This document shows, piece by piece, positions 9,332 through 18,354 of a DNA stretch of 59,352 nucleotides (position 1 is the first letter of the stretch; each line of letters begins with the position of its first letter). A program made the translations under genes and the position numbers. The notes below the pieces were generated by a model that was not told the DNA's origin, ran no database searches, and saw only the letters and a program-made list of their open reading frames with translations. The stretch comes from Thermoanaerobaculum sp. (GTDB taxonomy: Bacteria > Acidobacteriota > Thermoanaerobaculia > Thermoanaerobaculales > Thermoanaerobaculaceae). The DNA is taken from NCBI GenBank assembly GCA_025060245.1, contig JANXCP010000002.1, forward strand, positions 1-59,352. Direction: 5' to 3'.

Positions 9332-10543
9332 TCATTCTAATGCGCCAGCGGTGGAGGTGCTAGGGGCACGACGTGAAAGACGCACGAAGAGGCACAACAG
9401 GTGCTGGGTCACCGCAGCGGGAGCATAGGCCTGGAGCGGTGCCACCGGTAGGGATGAAAACGCTGGACGCTCCGCCAACACCCGCAGGAGGGCTGTGGCT
9501 AAAGCTTGCGGATCCTGCGGGGGGACCAGAAGCCCCATACCCGTGCGCTGCACCGGCTCCCGCACCCCTGGCAGGTCACTGGCCACCACCGGCGTGCCTG
9601 CACCCATGGCCTCCAACTGCACCATGCCGAAGGCCTCAGTGCGGTTGACACTGGGGAAGGCCAAAACCGCACAACAGCCGTAGAAGGCCGCCAACTCCTC
9701 CTCGGCCAACGTGCCGACAAACTGCCAGCGCGAACCAAAATCTCGCACCCGCTCCTCCACCTGGCGCAGATACCTCCGTTCACCCGCCACCTCTTCCCGC
9801 GGACCCACGCAGACCACCCGAACCTCTGGCCGAGCTGCCCACACCAGCGGCATGGCGCGGGCTAACACATCCAGCCCCTTTTCCCGTGAAACCCTCCCCA
9901 CCCAACCCACCACCGGCGTCCCCGGCGGGAGTTGGAGCCGCTCCTGCAGGGCGATCACACGGGCGGGGTCAGGGGTCAGGGTTGGTACGGGCGGGGGGAT
10001 CACCGTCACCGTCGCCAGCTGTCGCAAAAGGGGGGAGGTCGCCGCGTACTCATGGCTCAGCGCCACCACCGCATCCGCCCAACCCATTGCCCGGCGATGG
10101 GAAGCTTCCAGCGACTTTTGCACGCACCAAAGCCAGGGCTTCCGTCCCAGGGTCACATCGCACAGGTAGGACACGAGAAGCGGTTTCTTCAGCCTTCGCT
10201 TGGCCAGCCACGCGAGAAGTGCCGATTCCGCTTGCGGCAGCACCAGCCAAACCACCTCCGCTTGCTCCCCTAACTGCCAGAGCTGCCGGGGCAAACCCGG
10301 CGCCACCACGCCTTTGAACGCGCGAAACCAGACCGGGGCCCGCACCACCTTGACCCCCCGGCAAACCTCCTCCCTGGGTGCTTCCACCGGCCATTGGGCG
10401 GTGAGCACGGTAACCTGATGGCCCCATAAGGCCAGGGTTTCCGCCAGGCGCTGCAGGTACACGGTGAGTCCAGAAAGATACGGACGGTAGTAGGTGGCAA
10501 CGGCCAGAATGCGCAGGGGGGACCCCTCCCTTAGGGCTTCCAC
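9332..10543 (-). CDS. Glycosyltransferase family 4
   Basis: Retaining GT-B glycosyltransferase that transfers a sugar from a nucleotide-sugar donor, probably in cell-surface polysaccharide or glycolipid synthesis. N-terminal acceptor domain RILAVATYYRPYLSGLTVYLQRLAETL; C-terminal donor domain GWVGRVSREKGLDVLARAM and the E-x7-E element EAFGMVQLEAMGAGTPVV. The start is uncertain. GTG at 10543 (7 bases past the upstream stop) is used here. A CTG at 10516 lies just after a strong AAGGGAGGGG and would begin exactly at the conserved RILAVATYY. A TTG at 10588 would overlap the upstream gene by 41 bases. Donor and acceptor are unknown. Confidence 0.88.
   Translation of the reverse strand: MEALREGSPLRILAVATYYRPYLSGLTVYLQRLAETLALWGHQVTVLTAQWPVEAPREEVCRGVKVVRAPVWFRAFKGVVAPGLPRQLWQLGEQAEVVWLVLPQAESALLAWLAKRRLKKPLLVSYLCDVTLGRKPWLWCVQKSLEASHRRAMGWADAVVALSHEYAATSPLLRQLATVTVIPPPVPTLTPDPARVIALQERLQLPPGTPVVGWVGRVSREKGLDVLARAMPLVWAARPEVRVVCVGPREEVAGERRYLRQVEERVRDFGSRWQFVGTLAEEELAAFYGCCAVLAFPSVNRTEAFGMVQLEAMGAGTPVVASDLPGVREPVQRTGMGLLVPPQDPQALATALLRVLAERPAFSSLPVAPLQAYAPAAVTQHLLCLFVRLSRRAPSTSTAGALE
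9334..9339 (-). promoter_or_regulatory. Possible -10 (TAGAAT) of the TonB receptor gene
   Basis: TAGAAT overlaps the stop region of the upstream glycosyltransferase gene, 42 bases before the receptor ATG. No convincing -35 is visible, so this is a weak candidate; readthrough from upstream is also possible. Confidence 0.3.
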
Positions 10544-10547
10544 AGTC

Positions 10548-12185
10548 CTAACGTCGCTCCACCGGCGGCAAGACCAGTCTCGGAGCAAAAAACCAGTTGT
10601 TCGTCGCCGCTGGTGCCACCCGACCCAGGGTGCTGAAGTACTCCACCAACAGGTCCACCACCTGGCGGTTGAGCACCTTCACCCGTGGGGCGTCGCGCAG
10701 GAAGGGGTAGCCTCCGCCACCGGCGGCACGGTAGGAGTTCACCACCAGCGTGAAGCTGTCCTCCGGTTCCACCGGTTTGCCTGCCACTTCCAGCCACCGA
10801 ACCCGCTCCCCCAATGGGGCTGTGGGGTCCACCACGTACCGCGCGCCCTCCACGGTGTCGTAGTTATAGGTAGGAAGTTCGGGATCCCGCAGCAGTTCCA
10901 AGGAACCACTTTGGCAGCGAACGCCGGTCCACCCCCGGACGGCGTGCTCCACCACCGCGCGTAGCTGGGCACCGCTTAAGCGAACCACCGCCAAAGTATT
11001 GGGGAACACGTACAACGCGTGGGCCATGCGGGGAGTCACTGGTCCAGCGGCAAACTGGGTTGGCAGGCCAGCTGTGGGCGCCGCCAAGGAAAGCTGGGCG
11101 CCGCTGGCCCATAGCTGCACCCGGTGAATCAGGTCCACGCCGGCGTCGTCTGCTGCCGACAACCCTCCCACCGTCAAGGGCTGCAACAGTTCAGCCAACG
11201 GCCGCGCCAGCTCCGCCCTCACCTGCTCAGCCAAGGGCCGCAGCGCTTCCACCACCCGCGGGCTAGGCGGTAGGGTGTCCACCGGTACATTGGTCCCCCA
11301 CCGTCGCGTGATCCGGTACCTGCCCCCCTCCTTCACCAGGATCAGGTCAAATCGGGTCACCAGCTCCGCCCACCGTCCCGGCTGGGCCACCCAGGTGTTG
11401 CCCACCTCCTTCGGCGGGATGTTGCGGTGGGTGTGGCCGGTGAGGAGGAGATCCACTCCTTTCAACTGGGCCAAGCGCCAGGCAAAGTTTTCCTCCTCGC
11501 TGTCGTTGGGCCTTCCGGAGGACAGATCCCGTTCAAACCCGGTGTGCGCCACCACGATCAACACATCCACCTGGGCACGAAGCCGCTGAATGACCCTTTG
11601 CGCCGCTTCCACAGGAGAGGAAAACACCAGGGGCTGCCAGTGCTCCGGCGGGTCCCAGTAGGGAACGCGAGGGTTGGTAAGCCCCACCACCCCCACGCGC
11701 AGGGGCCCTCGCTGGAGGATGAGGCTAGCCCGCACCGGCAGCTGCACCTTTTCCGCACCCTCCACGTTGGCTGCCAACCAGGGAAAGCGACTTTGCCGTA
11801 AGGCTCGCCGCAGCGGCTCCAACCCGTAGTTGAACTCGTGGTTGCCCAGCACCGCGGCGTCGTAACCCACCAGGTTCATAGCGGTCACCGTGGGGTCCTG
11901 GCCGTTGCCCATTTGCCCTGACAGGACGTAATGGGCCATGGGGGTGCCCTGAATGGCATCGCCGCCATCCAACACCACCGTCAGCGGGTTTTCTCGCCGG
12001 ACCTGCTCCACCAGACTGGCCACCTGGGCCAGGCTGCCGCGGGTGGGACGTTGCTGCACCTCATCAAAAGGCAGCAAGCGCGCGTGCACATCCGAGGTGA
12101 ACAGCACCGTCAGCTGTACTTCCTCGGCCGCCTCGGCCGGCCCGAGGCCAATAAACAGCAAGAGGCCAAGCCACAGCCGTCTCAT
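10548..12185 (-). CDS. Exported 5'-nucleotidase / 2',3'-cyclic nucleotide phosphodiesterase family
   Basis: 545 residues with a signal peptide (cleavage near AEAAEE, about residue 20), so periplasmic. The N-terminal calcineurin-like metallophosphatase has dimetal ligands in [42 protein letters not shown] and [11 protein letters not shown]. The C-terminal 5'-nucleotidase substrate domain contains [21 protein letters not shown] and [14 protein letters not shown]. It hydrolyses extracellular nucleotides to nucleoside plus phosphate. The ATG overlaps the stop of the mutase gene upstream (ATGA), indicating coupling, though no functional link with the mutase is evident. It could contribute to phosphate scavenging alongside the Pst genes. 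Confidence 0.9.
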   Translation of the reverse strand: MRRLWLGLLLFIGLGPAEAAEEVQLTVLFTSDVHARLLPFDEVQQRPTRGSLAQVASLVEQVRRENPLTVVLDGGDAIQGTPMAHYVLSGQMGNGQDPTVTAMNLVGYDAAVLGNHEFNYGLEPLRRALRQSRFPWLAANVEGAEKVQLPVRASLILQRGPLRVGVVGLTNPRVPYWDPPEHWQPLVFSSPVEAAQRVIQRLRAQVDVLIVVAHTGFERDLSSGRPNDSEEENFAWRLAQLKGVDLLLTGHTHRNIPPKEVGNTWVAQPGRWAELVTRFDLILVKEGGRYRITRRWGTNVPVDTLPPSPRVVEALRPLAEQVRAELARPLAELLQPLTVGGLSAADDAGVDLIHRVQLWASGAQLSLAAPTAGLPTQFAAGPVTPRMAHALYVFPNTLAVVRLSGAQLRAVVEHAVRGWTGVRCQSGSLELLRDPELPTYNYDTVEGARYVVDPTAPLGERVRWLEVAGKPVEPEDSFTLVVNSYRAAGGGGYPFLRDAPRVKVLNRQVVDLLVEYFSTLGRVAPAATNNWFFAPRLVLPPVERR

Positions 12186-13816
12186 GCCCAGCCCCCTTCC
12201 CGATGCTCGCCGAAAACCCGTGCCAACGTTCCGGCAATTTCCCCCACACTGGCGTACACCTCCACCGCCTGGACGATGGGCAGCATGAGGTTCTCCTCCC
12301 CCGCTGCCGCCTCGGCGAGCTGCGCCAACGCCTGCTTCACCGCCACCTCGTCCCGCTGCCGCCGCACCTGCTGCAGGCGCTCCACCTGGGCTTTTTGCAC
12401 CGCTTCATCCAGGCGAAACACCGGACAGGTGGTGGGCTCCGCGTCCTGGAAACGGTTGACTCCCACCACCACCTGCTCCCCCGCTTCAATGGCCTTTTGC
12501 GTTCGGTAGGCGGCCTCCTGGATCTCCCGTTGCATGAAACCCTGCTCAATGGCTGCCAAGGCCCCACCCATGCCCTCAATGCGCTGGATGTACGCCTCTG
12601 CCTCCTGTTCCATGCGATCGGTCCAGTGCTCCACCACGTAGGCTCCCCCCAGGGGGTCCACCACCTCGGCGAGCCCTGATTCATAGGCAATGATCTGCTG
12701 GGTGCGTAGGGCCAGCAGGGCCGATTCCGCCGTGGGGAGAGCCAACGCCTCATCCTTGGCGTTGGTGTGCAGCGACTGGGTGCCGCCGCAGACCGCTGCC
12801 ATGGCTTGGATGGTCACCCGCACCACGTTGTTATCCGGTTGTTGGGCGGTAAGGGTTGAACCCGCGGTTTGCGTATGGAAGCGCAACAACCACGAACGCG
12901 GATCCTGCGCGCCGAACTCCTCCTTCATGGTGCGCGCCCAAAGCCTGCGGGCGGCGCGGAACTTGGCCACTTCCTCCAGGAAGTTGTTGTGCGCGGCAAA
13001 GAAAAAGGAAAGACGGGGGGCAAAGTCGTCCACTGCTAGACCGCGGGCTTGTGCCCTGCGCACGTACTCGCGGGCGTTGGCCAAGGTAAAAGCCACTTCC
13101 TGCACCGCCGTGGCCCCCGCTTCACGGATGTGGTACCCCGAAATGGAAATGGTGTTCCATTTGGGAACATGCTGTTGACAAAATGCCATGAGATCGGTCA
13201 CCAATCGCAGGGAAGGTCGCGGGGGAAAACGGTACGTGCCCCGGGCAATGTACTCCTTGAGGATGTCGTTTTGCACCGTGCCCGACAACTTGTTCCACGG
13301 AACCCCCTGCTTGCGGGCCACGGCCAACACCATAGCCAGCAGGATGGAGGCGGTGGCGTTGATGGTCATGGAAAGGGAGATGCGGTCCAAAGGGATGCCC
13401 GCCAGCAGCGTTTCCATGTCCGCCAAGGTGTCAATGGCTACCCCCACCCGTCCCACCTCACCCAACGCCAACGGGTGGTCGGAGTCGTAGCCAATTTGCG
13501 TGGGCAAATCAAAGGCCACCGAAAGGCCCGTTTGACCCTGGGACAGGAGGTACCGGTAGCGGCGGTTGGATTCCTCGGCAGTGGCAAATCCCGCGTACTG
13601 CCGCATGGTCCACAGCTTGCCCCGGTAACCGGTGGGGTAAATCCCCCGCGTAAAAGGGTACTCCCCGGGCAACCCCAGCTTTTCCGAGTAATTCCCCGTG
13701 ACGCTCCACGGTCCGTACATGAGCTCTACCGGCAAACCCGACGGAGTACGGACCTCCTTGATCCCACCCTCCTGCTCCACGCGGGAAAGCCAATTCCGGA
13801 AAGACTCTTCGTTCAT
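12182..13816 (-). CDS. Methylmalonyl-CoA mutase large (catalytic) chain, without cobalamin domain
   Basis: 544 residues, matching the stand-alone catalytic chain of the acyl-CoA mutase family. Visible family motifs include [20 protein letters not shown] near residue 55, [48 protein letters not shown] and [15 protein letters not shown]. The protein ends before any B12-binding DxHxxG domain, so a separate small subunit must exist elsewhere. ATG at 13816 has GGAGGGG six bases upstream; an in-frame start at 13900 adds 28 unconserved residues. Methylmalonyl-CoA is the likeliest substrate, but isobutyryl- or ethylmalonyl-CoA mutases look alike. The downstream 5'-nucleotidase overlaps by four bases. 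Confidence 0.9.
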   Translation of the reverse strand: MNEESFRNWLSRVEQEGGIKEVRTPSGLPVELMYGPWSVTGNYSEKLGLPGEYPFTRGIYPTGYRGKLWTMRQYAGFATAEESNRRYRYLLSQGQTGLSVAFDLPTQIGYDSDHPLALGEVGRVGVAIDTLADMETLLAGIPLDRISLSMTINATASILLAMVLAVARKQGVPWNKLSGTVQNDILKEYIARGTYRFPPRPSLRLVTDLMAFCQQHVPKWNTISISGYHIREAGATAVQEVAFTLANAREYVRRAQARGLAVDDFAPRLSFFFAAHNNFLEEVAKFRAARRLWARTMKEEFGAQDPRSWLLRFHTQTAGSTLTAQQPDNNVVRVTIQAMAAVCGGTQSLHTNAKDEALALPTAESALLALRTQQIIAYESGLAEVVDPLGGAYVVEHWTDRMEQEAEAYIQRIEGMGGALAAIEQGFMQREIQEAAYRTQKAIEAGEQVVVGVNRFQDAEPTTCPVFRLDEAVQKAQVERLQQVRRQRDEVAVKQALAQLAEAAAGEENLMLPIVQAVEVYASVGEIAGTLARVFGEHREGGWA

Positions 13817-13909
13817 GGCCAGCCCCTCCGCCGGCAGTATAGCCTTTGCCTCCCGCTCACGCCGCCGGGACAGGGCACCCGTTCTGCCGAGGTGAAGCAA
13901 GGTCTATGG

Positions 13910-13915
13910 CATACT
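13910..13915 (+). promoter_or_regulatory. Extended -10 (TGG-CATACT) for leaderless DUF4388 gene
   Basis: CATACT preceded by TGG, seven bases before the ATG at 13923. The AGGGG between them is only two bases from the ATG, too close to work as a Shine-Dalgarno, so a leaderless message is likely. Confidence 0.55.
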
Positions 13916-13922
13916 AGGGGCG

Positions 13923-15287
13923 ATGCTGGCGCTTTCCGGCACCCTGGATCCCCTACACCTGAACGACCTTCTGGAATGGTTGCACATGACCCGAGCCACA
14001 GGGCGCCTGTTCCTTGCCACGGGCGTGGTCACCCGAACCTTTGACTTTGCCGGGGGGAAGGTGATTTTTTCCTCCTCTTCCCGTGCAGCTGAGCGCCTGG
14101 CCTCGTGGCTGTTGCGCAAGCGCCTGGTGAGCCGACCCGTGCTGCTGAAGTGCTTGGCGGTGTCGCAGATCCAGGGGGAGCCTTTTACCACCGTCATGCT
14201 CCGCGAAGGGCATGTGGGCAAGGATGAGCTGGTGGCGGCGGGAACTTCCCTGGCTATCGCCCTGGCCAGCCGCGTCCTCAGGGAGGAACGAGTCCTGTTC
14301 CGTTTTGACCCTCACTACCCGGTGCGCCTAGGCGAACCGGTGAACCTGGAGCTGGCTTGTTCCCAGCTGATCATGGAGGCGGCGGTGAGCGCCGACAGTC
14401 GCACCCCCACCGATCATGGGGAAAACGTACCCCCCACCAGTCTGGAACCGCCGGCTTTAGAAGCGCTTTTTTGGAGCACCCTGCAGGACCTTAGCGGGAC
14501 TCCGGTAGACCCGATGGAAGTAGTCGCAGCCCACGAGACCCTGCTGCGCGTGGGTGAGCTCCTTGCCCGTTGGGTGGGGCAGGGGCCTCCCCTTTTGCCC
14601 CTCCCCCCACGGGAAGTGAACCTAGTGAGCCAGGACCTCCAGGAGGGGCGAAAGCCCCCAGTGGAGCAGGCGCCAACCCTGGCTTGGGACTTCCTGGCGC
14701 TGGTCAACGGCCTGGACGCCCCGGGCTCCTCCCGCGCCGCCTCATTCCACGAGGCATGGGTCATGGCAGGCGGGGACGCCCTGCTGCTGGCTAAGCTACT
14801 GCTTGAAAACTCTCGCTGGCGGCGGGAGCGGGACGAGCCTTTAGACGAGACCGTCCAGCGCTTGGCCATGGCCCGAGCGGCGGCGGCGCGAGCCCTGGCA
14901 CCCAGCTTGGGTCTTCCCGAGGAAACCGCCGCCACGGCTGCCGTGCTGCCCTTGGTGCTGTTGGCCCTGGTACTCACCGCTCTGAGCGGGGGTGCCGGTC
15001 CTTCAGCCGCCTTGCAACGGGCCACGGTGCGCCGCCTCTTGCCGCTGGTGGGTCAAGCTGCCGGCACCGCCTCCGGGCTGCCTGAGGTGCTGCACGCCGC
15101 GTTAACGGGCTTGCCGGCCCATCACCCTGGGGCACAGGTGGCAGAGTTGGCGGCCATGGCCTCCGGCGAATCGGGTAGTGGCGAATGTGCCAGCTTGTTG
15201 GAGGATAACCCCGCAGTGGCTGGAGCCTTTGCGCACGCGCGGGAAGCGGCGCAAAAGGCCTTGGAACAACCAGGAATGGGTAGGTAA
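13923..15287 (+). CDS. DUF4388 (PATAN-like) domain protein
   Basis: 454 residues. The first 115 or so resemble DUF4388: LSGTLDPLHLNDLLEWLHMT, then a short beta-rich part (GRLFLATGVVTRTFDFAGGKVIFSSS) and helices. DUF4388 domains are often linked to two-component or gliding/motility signalling. The remaining 330 residues are Ala/Leu-rich, mostly helical and unrecognised; the helical pattern after residue 250 might be a degenerate HDOD-like fold, which is a guess. No signal peptide or clear membrane segment. The SDR gene starts 9 bases downstream, so they are probably co-transcribed. Molecular function unknown. Confidence 0.75.
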   Translation: MLALSGTLDPLHLNDLLEWLHMTRATGRLFLATGVVTRTFDFAGGKVIFSSSSRAAERLASWLLRKRLVSRPVLLKCLAVSQIQGEPFTTVMLREGHVGKDELVAAGTSLAIALASRVLREERVLFRFDPHYPVRLGEPVNLELACSQLIMEAAVSADSRTPTDHGENVPPTSLEPPALEALFWSTLQDLSGTPVDPMEVVAAHETLLRVGELLARWVGQGPPLLPLPPREVNLVSQDLQEGRKPPVEQAPTLAWDFLALVNGLDAPGSSRAASFHEAWVMAGGDALLLAKLLLENSRWRRERDEPLDETVQRLAMARAAAARALAPSLGLPEETAATAAVLPLVLLALVLTALSGGAGPSAALQRATVRRLLPLVGQAAGTASGLPEVLHAALTGLPAHHPGAQVAELAAMASGESGSGECASLLEDNPAVAGAFAHAREAAQKALEQPGMGR

Positions 15288-15296
15288 GGTGCGGCC

Positions 15297-16340
15297 ATGC
15301 ATGTGCTGGTGATCGGTGGCAGCCGTTTCATAGGCCGAGCGGTGGTGCAGCGTTTGCTCCTGGAGGGTCACAGGGTCACCCTCCTCAACCGTGGAAAAAG
15401 CCCAGACCCCTTTGGCACGCGGGTTTCCCGGGTGATTGGGGATCGCTCGGACCCGGAGACCATTAAGCGGGCCGTTTCCCGGAGGGAGTTTGACGCGGTG
15501 GTGGATATGGTGGCCTTCCGCGAGGAGGATACCAAGGCTGCTGTGGCGGCCTTTTCAGGGCGCATCGGGCACTTCATCCACATCTCCACCGCCGCCGTGT
15601 ACCTCATCCGCGACGGCATCTACTGCCCCTTCCGCGAAGAGGACTTCGCCGGCCGGCTGCAGCCGAAAAGCGAGGGGACCACCTCCACCTGGTTATACGC
15701 CTACCACAAGCGGCGGTGCGAGATTGCCCTGCAACACGCCTGGGAAAGCCAGCAGTTTCCCTACACCTCCCTGCGCCTGCCCATGGTGGTGGGTCCCGAC
15801 GATTACACCGCACGCACCCAGGCCTACTTTGAGCGACTGCTGGACGGCGGACCCATCGTGCTGCCCGACGGCGGCCTGAATTCCTGGGGTTTCCTGTGGG
15901 TGCACGACGTGGCCGAGGTGGTGGTGTCAAACCTGGCCAATGCCAACGCCTTTGGCAACGCCTACAACATTGCCCAGCGGGAAGTGGTGAGCCTACGCCA
16001 GTTCGTGGAGCTGGCAGCGGCCCACTTGGGCCGGCGACCCGTTTTGGTTTCCGTTCCCAGCGACTGGCTGCGCGCGGTGCATTTGGGGACCAATTTCTCC
16101 CCCTACAGCCACGACCACGACATCATCCTGGACATTACCGCCGCCCAGAGGGACCTGCTCTTTCGCCCCACCCCCTTTGCCGCGTGGTGCGAGCAACTGG
16201 CGCAGCACTTCCGCAACACCTGGGATGGGAACCCCTCTAAGCTGTACCAGACCCGACCCTTGGAGCTGAAGCTGGTGGAGGAGTTTGCCCGCCTGCGGCT
16301 GCCTACGCTGAGCCCCTCGGTGTCGGTGGCTTCAGCCTAA
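15297..16340 (+). CDS. NAD-dependent epimerase/dehydratase (extended SDR)
   Basis: 347 residues with an N-terminal Rossmann fold (MHVLVIGGSRFIGRAVVQRL, GxxGxxG form) and the SDR active site: Ser/Thr in HISTAAVY and a YxxxK within WLYAYHKRRCE. SLRLPMVVGPDD and WVHDVAE are typical of extended SDRs acting on nucleotide sugars or of isoflavone-reductase-like relatives. It binds NAD(P); the substrate is not deducible. ATG at 15297 has AAGG five bases upstream. The 3' end overlaps the convergent rnc gene by four bases. Confidence 0.88.
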   Translation: MHVLVIGGSRFIGRAVVQRLLLEGHRVTLLNRGKSPDPFGTRVSRVIGDRSDPETIKRAVSRREFDAVVDMVAFREEDTKAAVAAFSGRIGHFIHISTAAVYLIRDGIYCPFREEDFAGRLQPKSEGTTSTWLYAYHKRRCEIALQHAWESQQFPYTSLRLPMVVGPDDYTARTQAYFERLLDGGPIVLPDGGLNSWGFLWVHDVAEVVVSNLANANAFGNAYNIAQREVVSLRQFVELAAAHLGRRPVLVSVPSDWLRAVHLGTNFSPYSHDHDIILDITAAQRDLLFRPTPFAAWCEQLAQHFRNTWDGNPSKLYQTRPLELKLVEEFARLRLPTLSPSVSVASA

Positions 16341-17059
16341 GGCTCGCTGCCCTCCTGCAAGTACAGGAGGGCTTCACGGGCTGCGGCCCGCTGGGCCAGT
16401 TTTTTTGAGCTCCCTTCCCCCCGCCCGTAAACCCTTCCTCCCACCTCCACCTCAAAGACGTAGATGCGTTGATGTTCCGGCCCGCGCACTTCCACTTGAC
16501 GGTACACCGGGAGTTCCCACCCGCGCTTCTGACTGAGTTCCTGCAAGGCCGACTTGGGCTCCAAATCCAGCAATTCCTTGCGGGACAGCTGCAACACGGC
16601 CGGAGCCAACAGCTTCTGGACAAAAAGGGCAAAACGGCGAAAGCCTAGCTCCAAACTCATGGCCCCCAGGACCGCCTCCAGCGCATCCGCCAGGAGGGCC
16701 TCACCCGGTTCCACCCCCTCGGTCCTCTCCAGCGCCTCCCCAAGGCCCAAGGAAAGGGCCAGGCCAGCCAGCGTCTCCCTCCTCACCAGGGCTGCCCGCG
16801 CCCGGGTGAGCTCCCCCTCCCGCGCCTGCGGCCAGCGGGCAAACAGTAGCTCCGCCACAGCGTGGGAGAGGGCCGCATCGCCGAGGAACTCCAGCCGTTC
16901 ATTGCTAGGCAACCCGCGGGCTGCCGCCGCCGAACGGTGCCGCAGGGCCTCCTCCAACAACTCTGGGCGGCGGAAGCGGTACCCGAGTCGTGCTTCCACC
17001 TGGCGCAACCGGTCCTGAACTTCCACCGTCTGCGACTCCTGCTTGACCTGGGTGCTCAT
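16337..17059 (-). CDS. rnc: Ribonuclease III
   Basis: Double-strand-specific endoribonuclease for rRNA and mRNA processing. About 240 residues from ATG at 17059, the normal length. The catalytic domain has the signature NERLEFLGDAALSHAVAELL and the second acidic cluster LLADALEAVLGAM. The C-terminal dsRNA-binding domain includes PKSALQELSQKRGWELPVYR and GEGSSKKLAQRAAAREALLYL. An in-frame start at 17143 would run into murA and adds nothing conserved. GGAGGG lies about ten bases upstream. It diverges from murA with only 20 bases between the start codons. Confidence 0.95.
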   Translation of the reverse strand: MSTQVKQESQTVEVQDRLRQVEARLGYRFRRPELLEEALRHRSAAAARGLPSNERLEFLGDAALSHAVAELLFARWPQAREGELTRARAALVRRETLAGLALSLGLGEALERTEGVEPGEALLADALEAVLGAMSLELGFRRFALFVQKLLAPAVLQLSRKELLDLEPKSALQELSQKRGWELPVYRQVEVRGPEHQRIYVFEVEVGGRVYGRGEGSSKKLAQRAAAREALLYLQEGSEP

Positions 17060-17079
17060 GGGCGCCAAACTCCCTCCCC

Positions 17080-18351
17080 GTGGAGAAGTTTCGCATTTTC
17101 GGCGGCGCCCGTCTTGCCGGAACCGTGACCATCTCCGGAGCAAAAAACGCCGCCCTGCCGTGCCTTGCCGCCACCTTGCTCACCGCCGAGCCGGTCTACC
17201 TCCTGGGCTTGCCGCGGGTGCGGGACATCCTCACCATGGAAAAAGTGTTGGCCATCCTCGGTGAGCATTGCGAGCATCAAAACGGCACCACCACGGTGGT
17301 CATGGGAAGGGCAACGGAAACCCATGCGCCCTACGAGTTGGTGCGCACCATGAGGGCTTCGGTGCTGGTCCTGGGTCCTCTGGTGGCCGCCCGCCAGCGC
17401 GCGCGGGTGGCCTTGCCCGGAGGTTGCGCCATCGGTGCTCGGCCCATTGACTTCCACCTGGCGGCCCTGGCGCAACTGGGGGCGGACATCCGCCTGGAGC
17501 ACGGCGACGTGGTGGCGGAAGCCCCGAACGGCCTTCGCGGGGCGGAGATCACGTTCCCCAAGGTAACCGTGACCGGGACGGAAAACCTCCTCATGGCCGC
17601 AAGCCTAGCCGTGGGCCGCACGGTGCTGCGCGGCTGCGCCCGCGAGCCCGAGGTGTGCGATCTGGCGGCCATGCTCCAGGCCATGGGGGCGAGGATTTCC
17701 GGCGCCGGAACCGACACCATTGAGGTGGAGGGGGTGGGGGAACTGGGCGGGTGCACCCACCGGGTGATCCCCGACCGCATCGAAGCGGGAACGTACCTCA
17801 TGGCTGCCCTCCTCCTGGGGGATGGGGTGCGCATTGAAGGGTGCGTGCCCGCACACCTGGCGGCGGTTTTGGAGCTCTTGGCCGCCGCTGGTGCCACCTT
17901 CACCACCGAGGAGCACGCCCTGGTGGTGCCCAGGCAGGACCGCCCTTTATCCGGCTTTTCCCTCACCACCCGGGAATACCCGGGTTTTCCCACCGACCTA
18001 CAGGCCCAGGCCATGGCCCTGGCCACCCAAGCCCAGGGTCGGTCAGAGGTGGTGGAGACCATCTTTGAGAACCGCTTTCACCACGTCCTGGAACTCAAAC
18101 GTCTGGGCGCCGAGATTACCGTGGAGGGGCATCGCGCCATCGTTCAGGGACCCCGGCGGCTGCAGGGGACCACGGTCATGGCCTCGGATCTTCGTGCCTC
18201 TGCCGCGCTGGTCCTCGCCGGTTTGGTGGCCGAGGGAGAGACCATCGTGGATCGCATCTACCACCTAGACCGGGGGTACGAGGCGATGGAGGCCAAGCTT
18301 GCCCGGCTGGGGGCGCGCATCGCCCGCTTCAACCCTGGGCCTTTCGTGTAA
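17080..18351 (+). CDS. murA: UDP-N-acetylglucosamine 1-carboxyvinyltransferase
   Basis: First committed step of peptidoglycan synthesis: transfers enolpyruvate from PEP to UDP-GlcNAc in the cytoplasm. 423 residues, full length. FRIFGGARLAGTVTISGAKNAALP at the N-terminus carries the substrate-binding Lys-Asn. LPGGCAIGARPIDFHL holds the catalytic Cys, so it is the fosfomycin-sensitive Cys type. IPDRIEAGTYLMA and TTREYPGFPTDLQAQ are family motifs. Starts with GTG at 17080 without a visible Shine-Dalgarno; a CAAACT eight bases upstream is a weak leaderless -10 candidate. Ends three bases before the convergent GGDEF gene. Confidence 0.96.
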   Translation: MEKFRIFGGARLAGTVTISGAKNAALPCLAATLLTAEPVYLLGLPRVRDILTMEKVLAILGEHCEHQNGTTTVVMGRATETHAPYELVRTMRASVLVLGPLVAARQRARVALPGGCAIGARPIDFHLAALAQLGADIRLEHGDVVAEAPNGLRGAEITFPKVTVTGTENLLMAASLAVGRTVLRGCAREPEVCDLAAMLQAMGARISGAGTDTIEVEGVGELGGCTHRVIPDRIEAGTYLMAALLLGDGVRIEGCVPAHLAAVLELLAAAGATFTTEEHALVVPRQDRPLSGFSLTTREYPGFPTDLQAQAMALATQAQGRSEVVETIFENRFHHVLELKRLGAEITVEGHRAIVQGPRRLQGTTVMASDLRASAALVLAGLVAEGETIVDRIYHLDRGYEAMEAKLARLGARIARFNPGPFV

Positions 18352-18354
18352 GGT

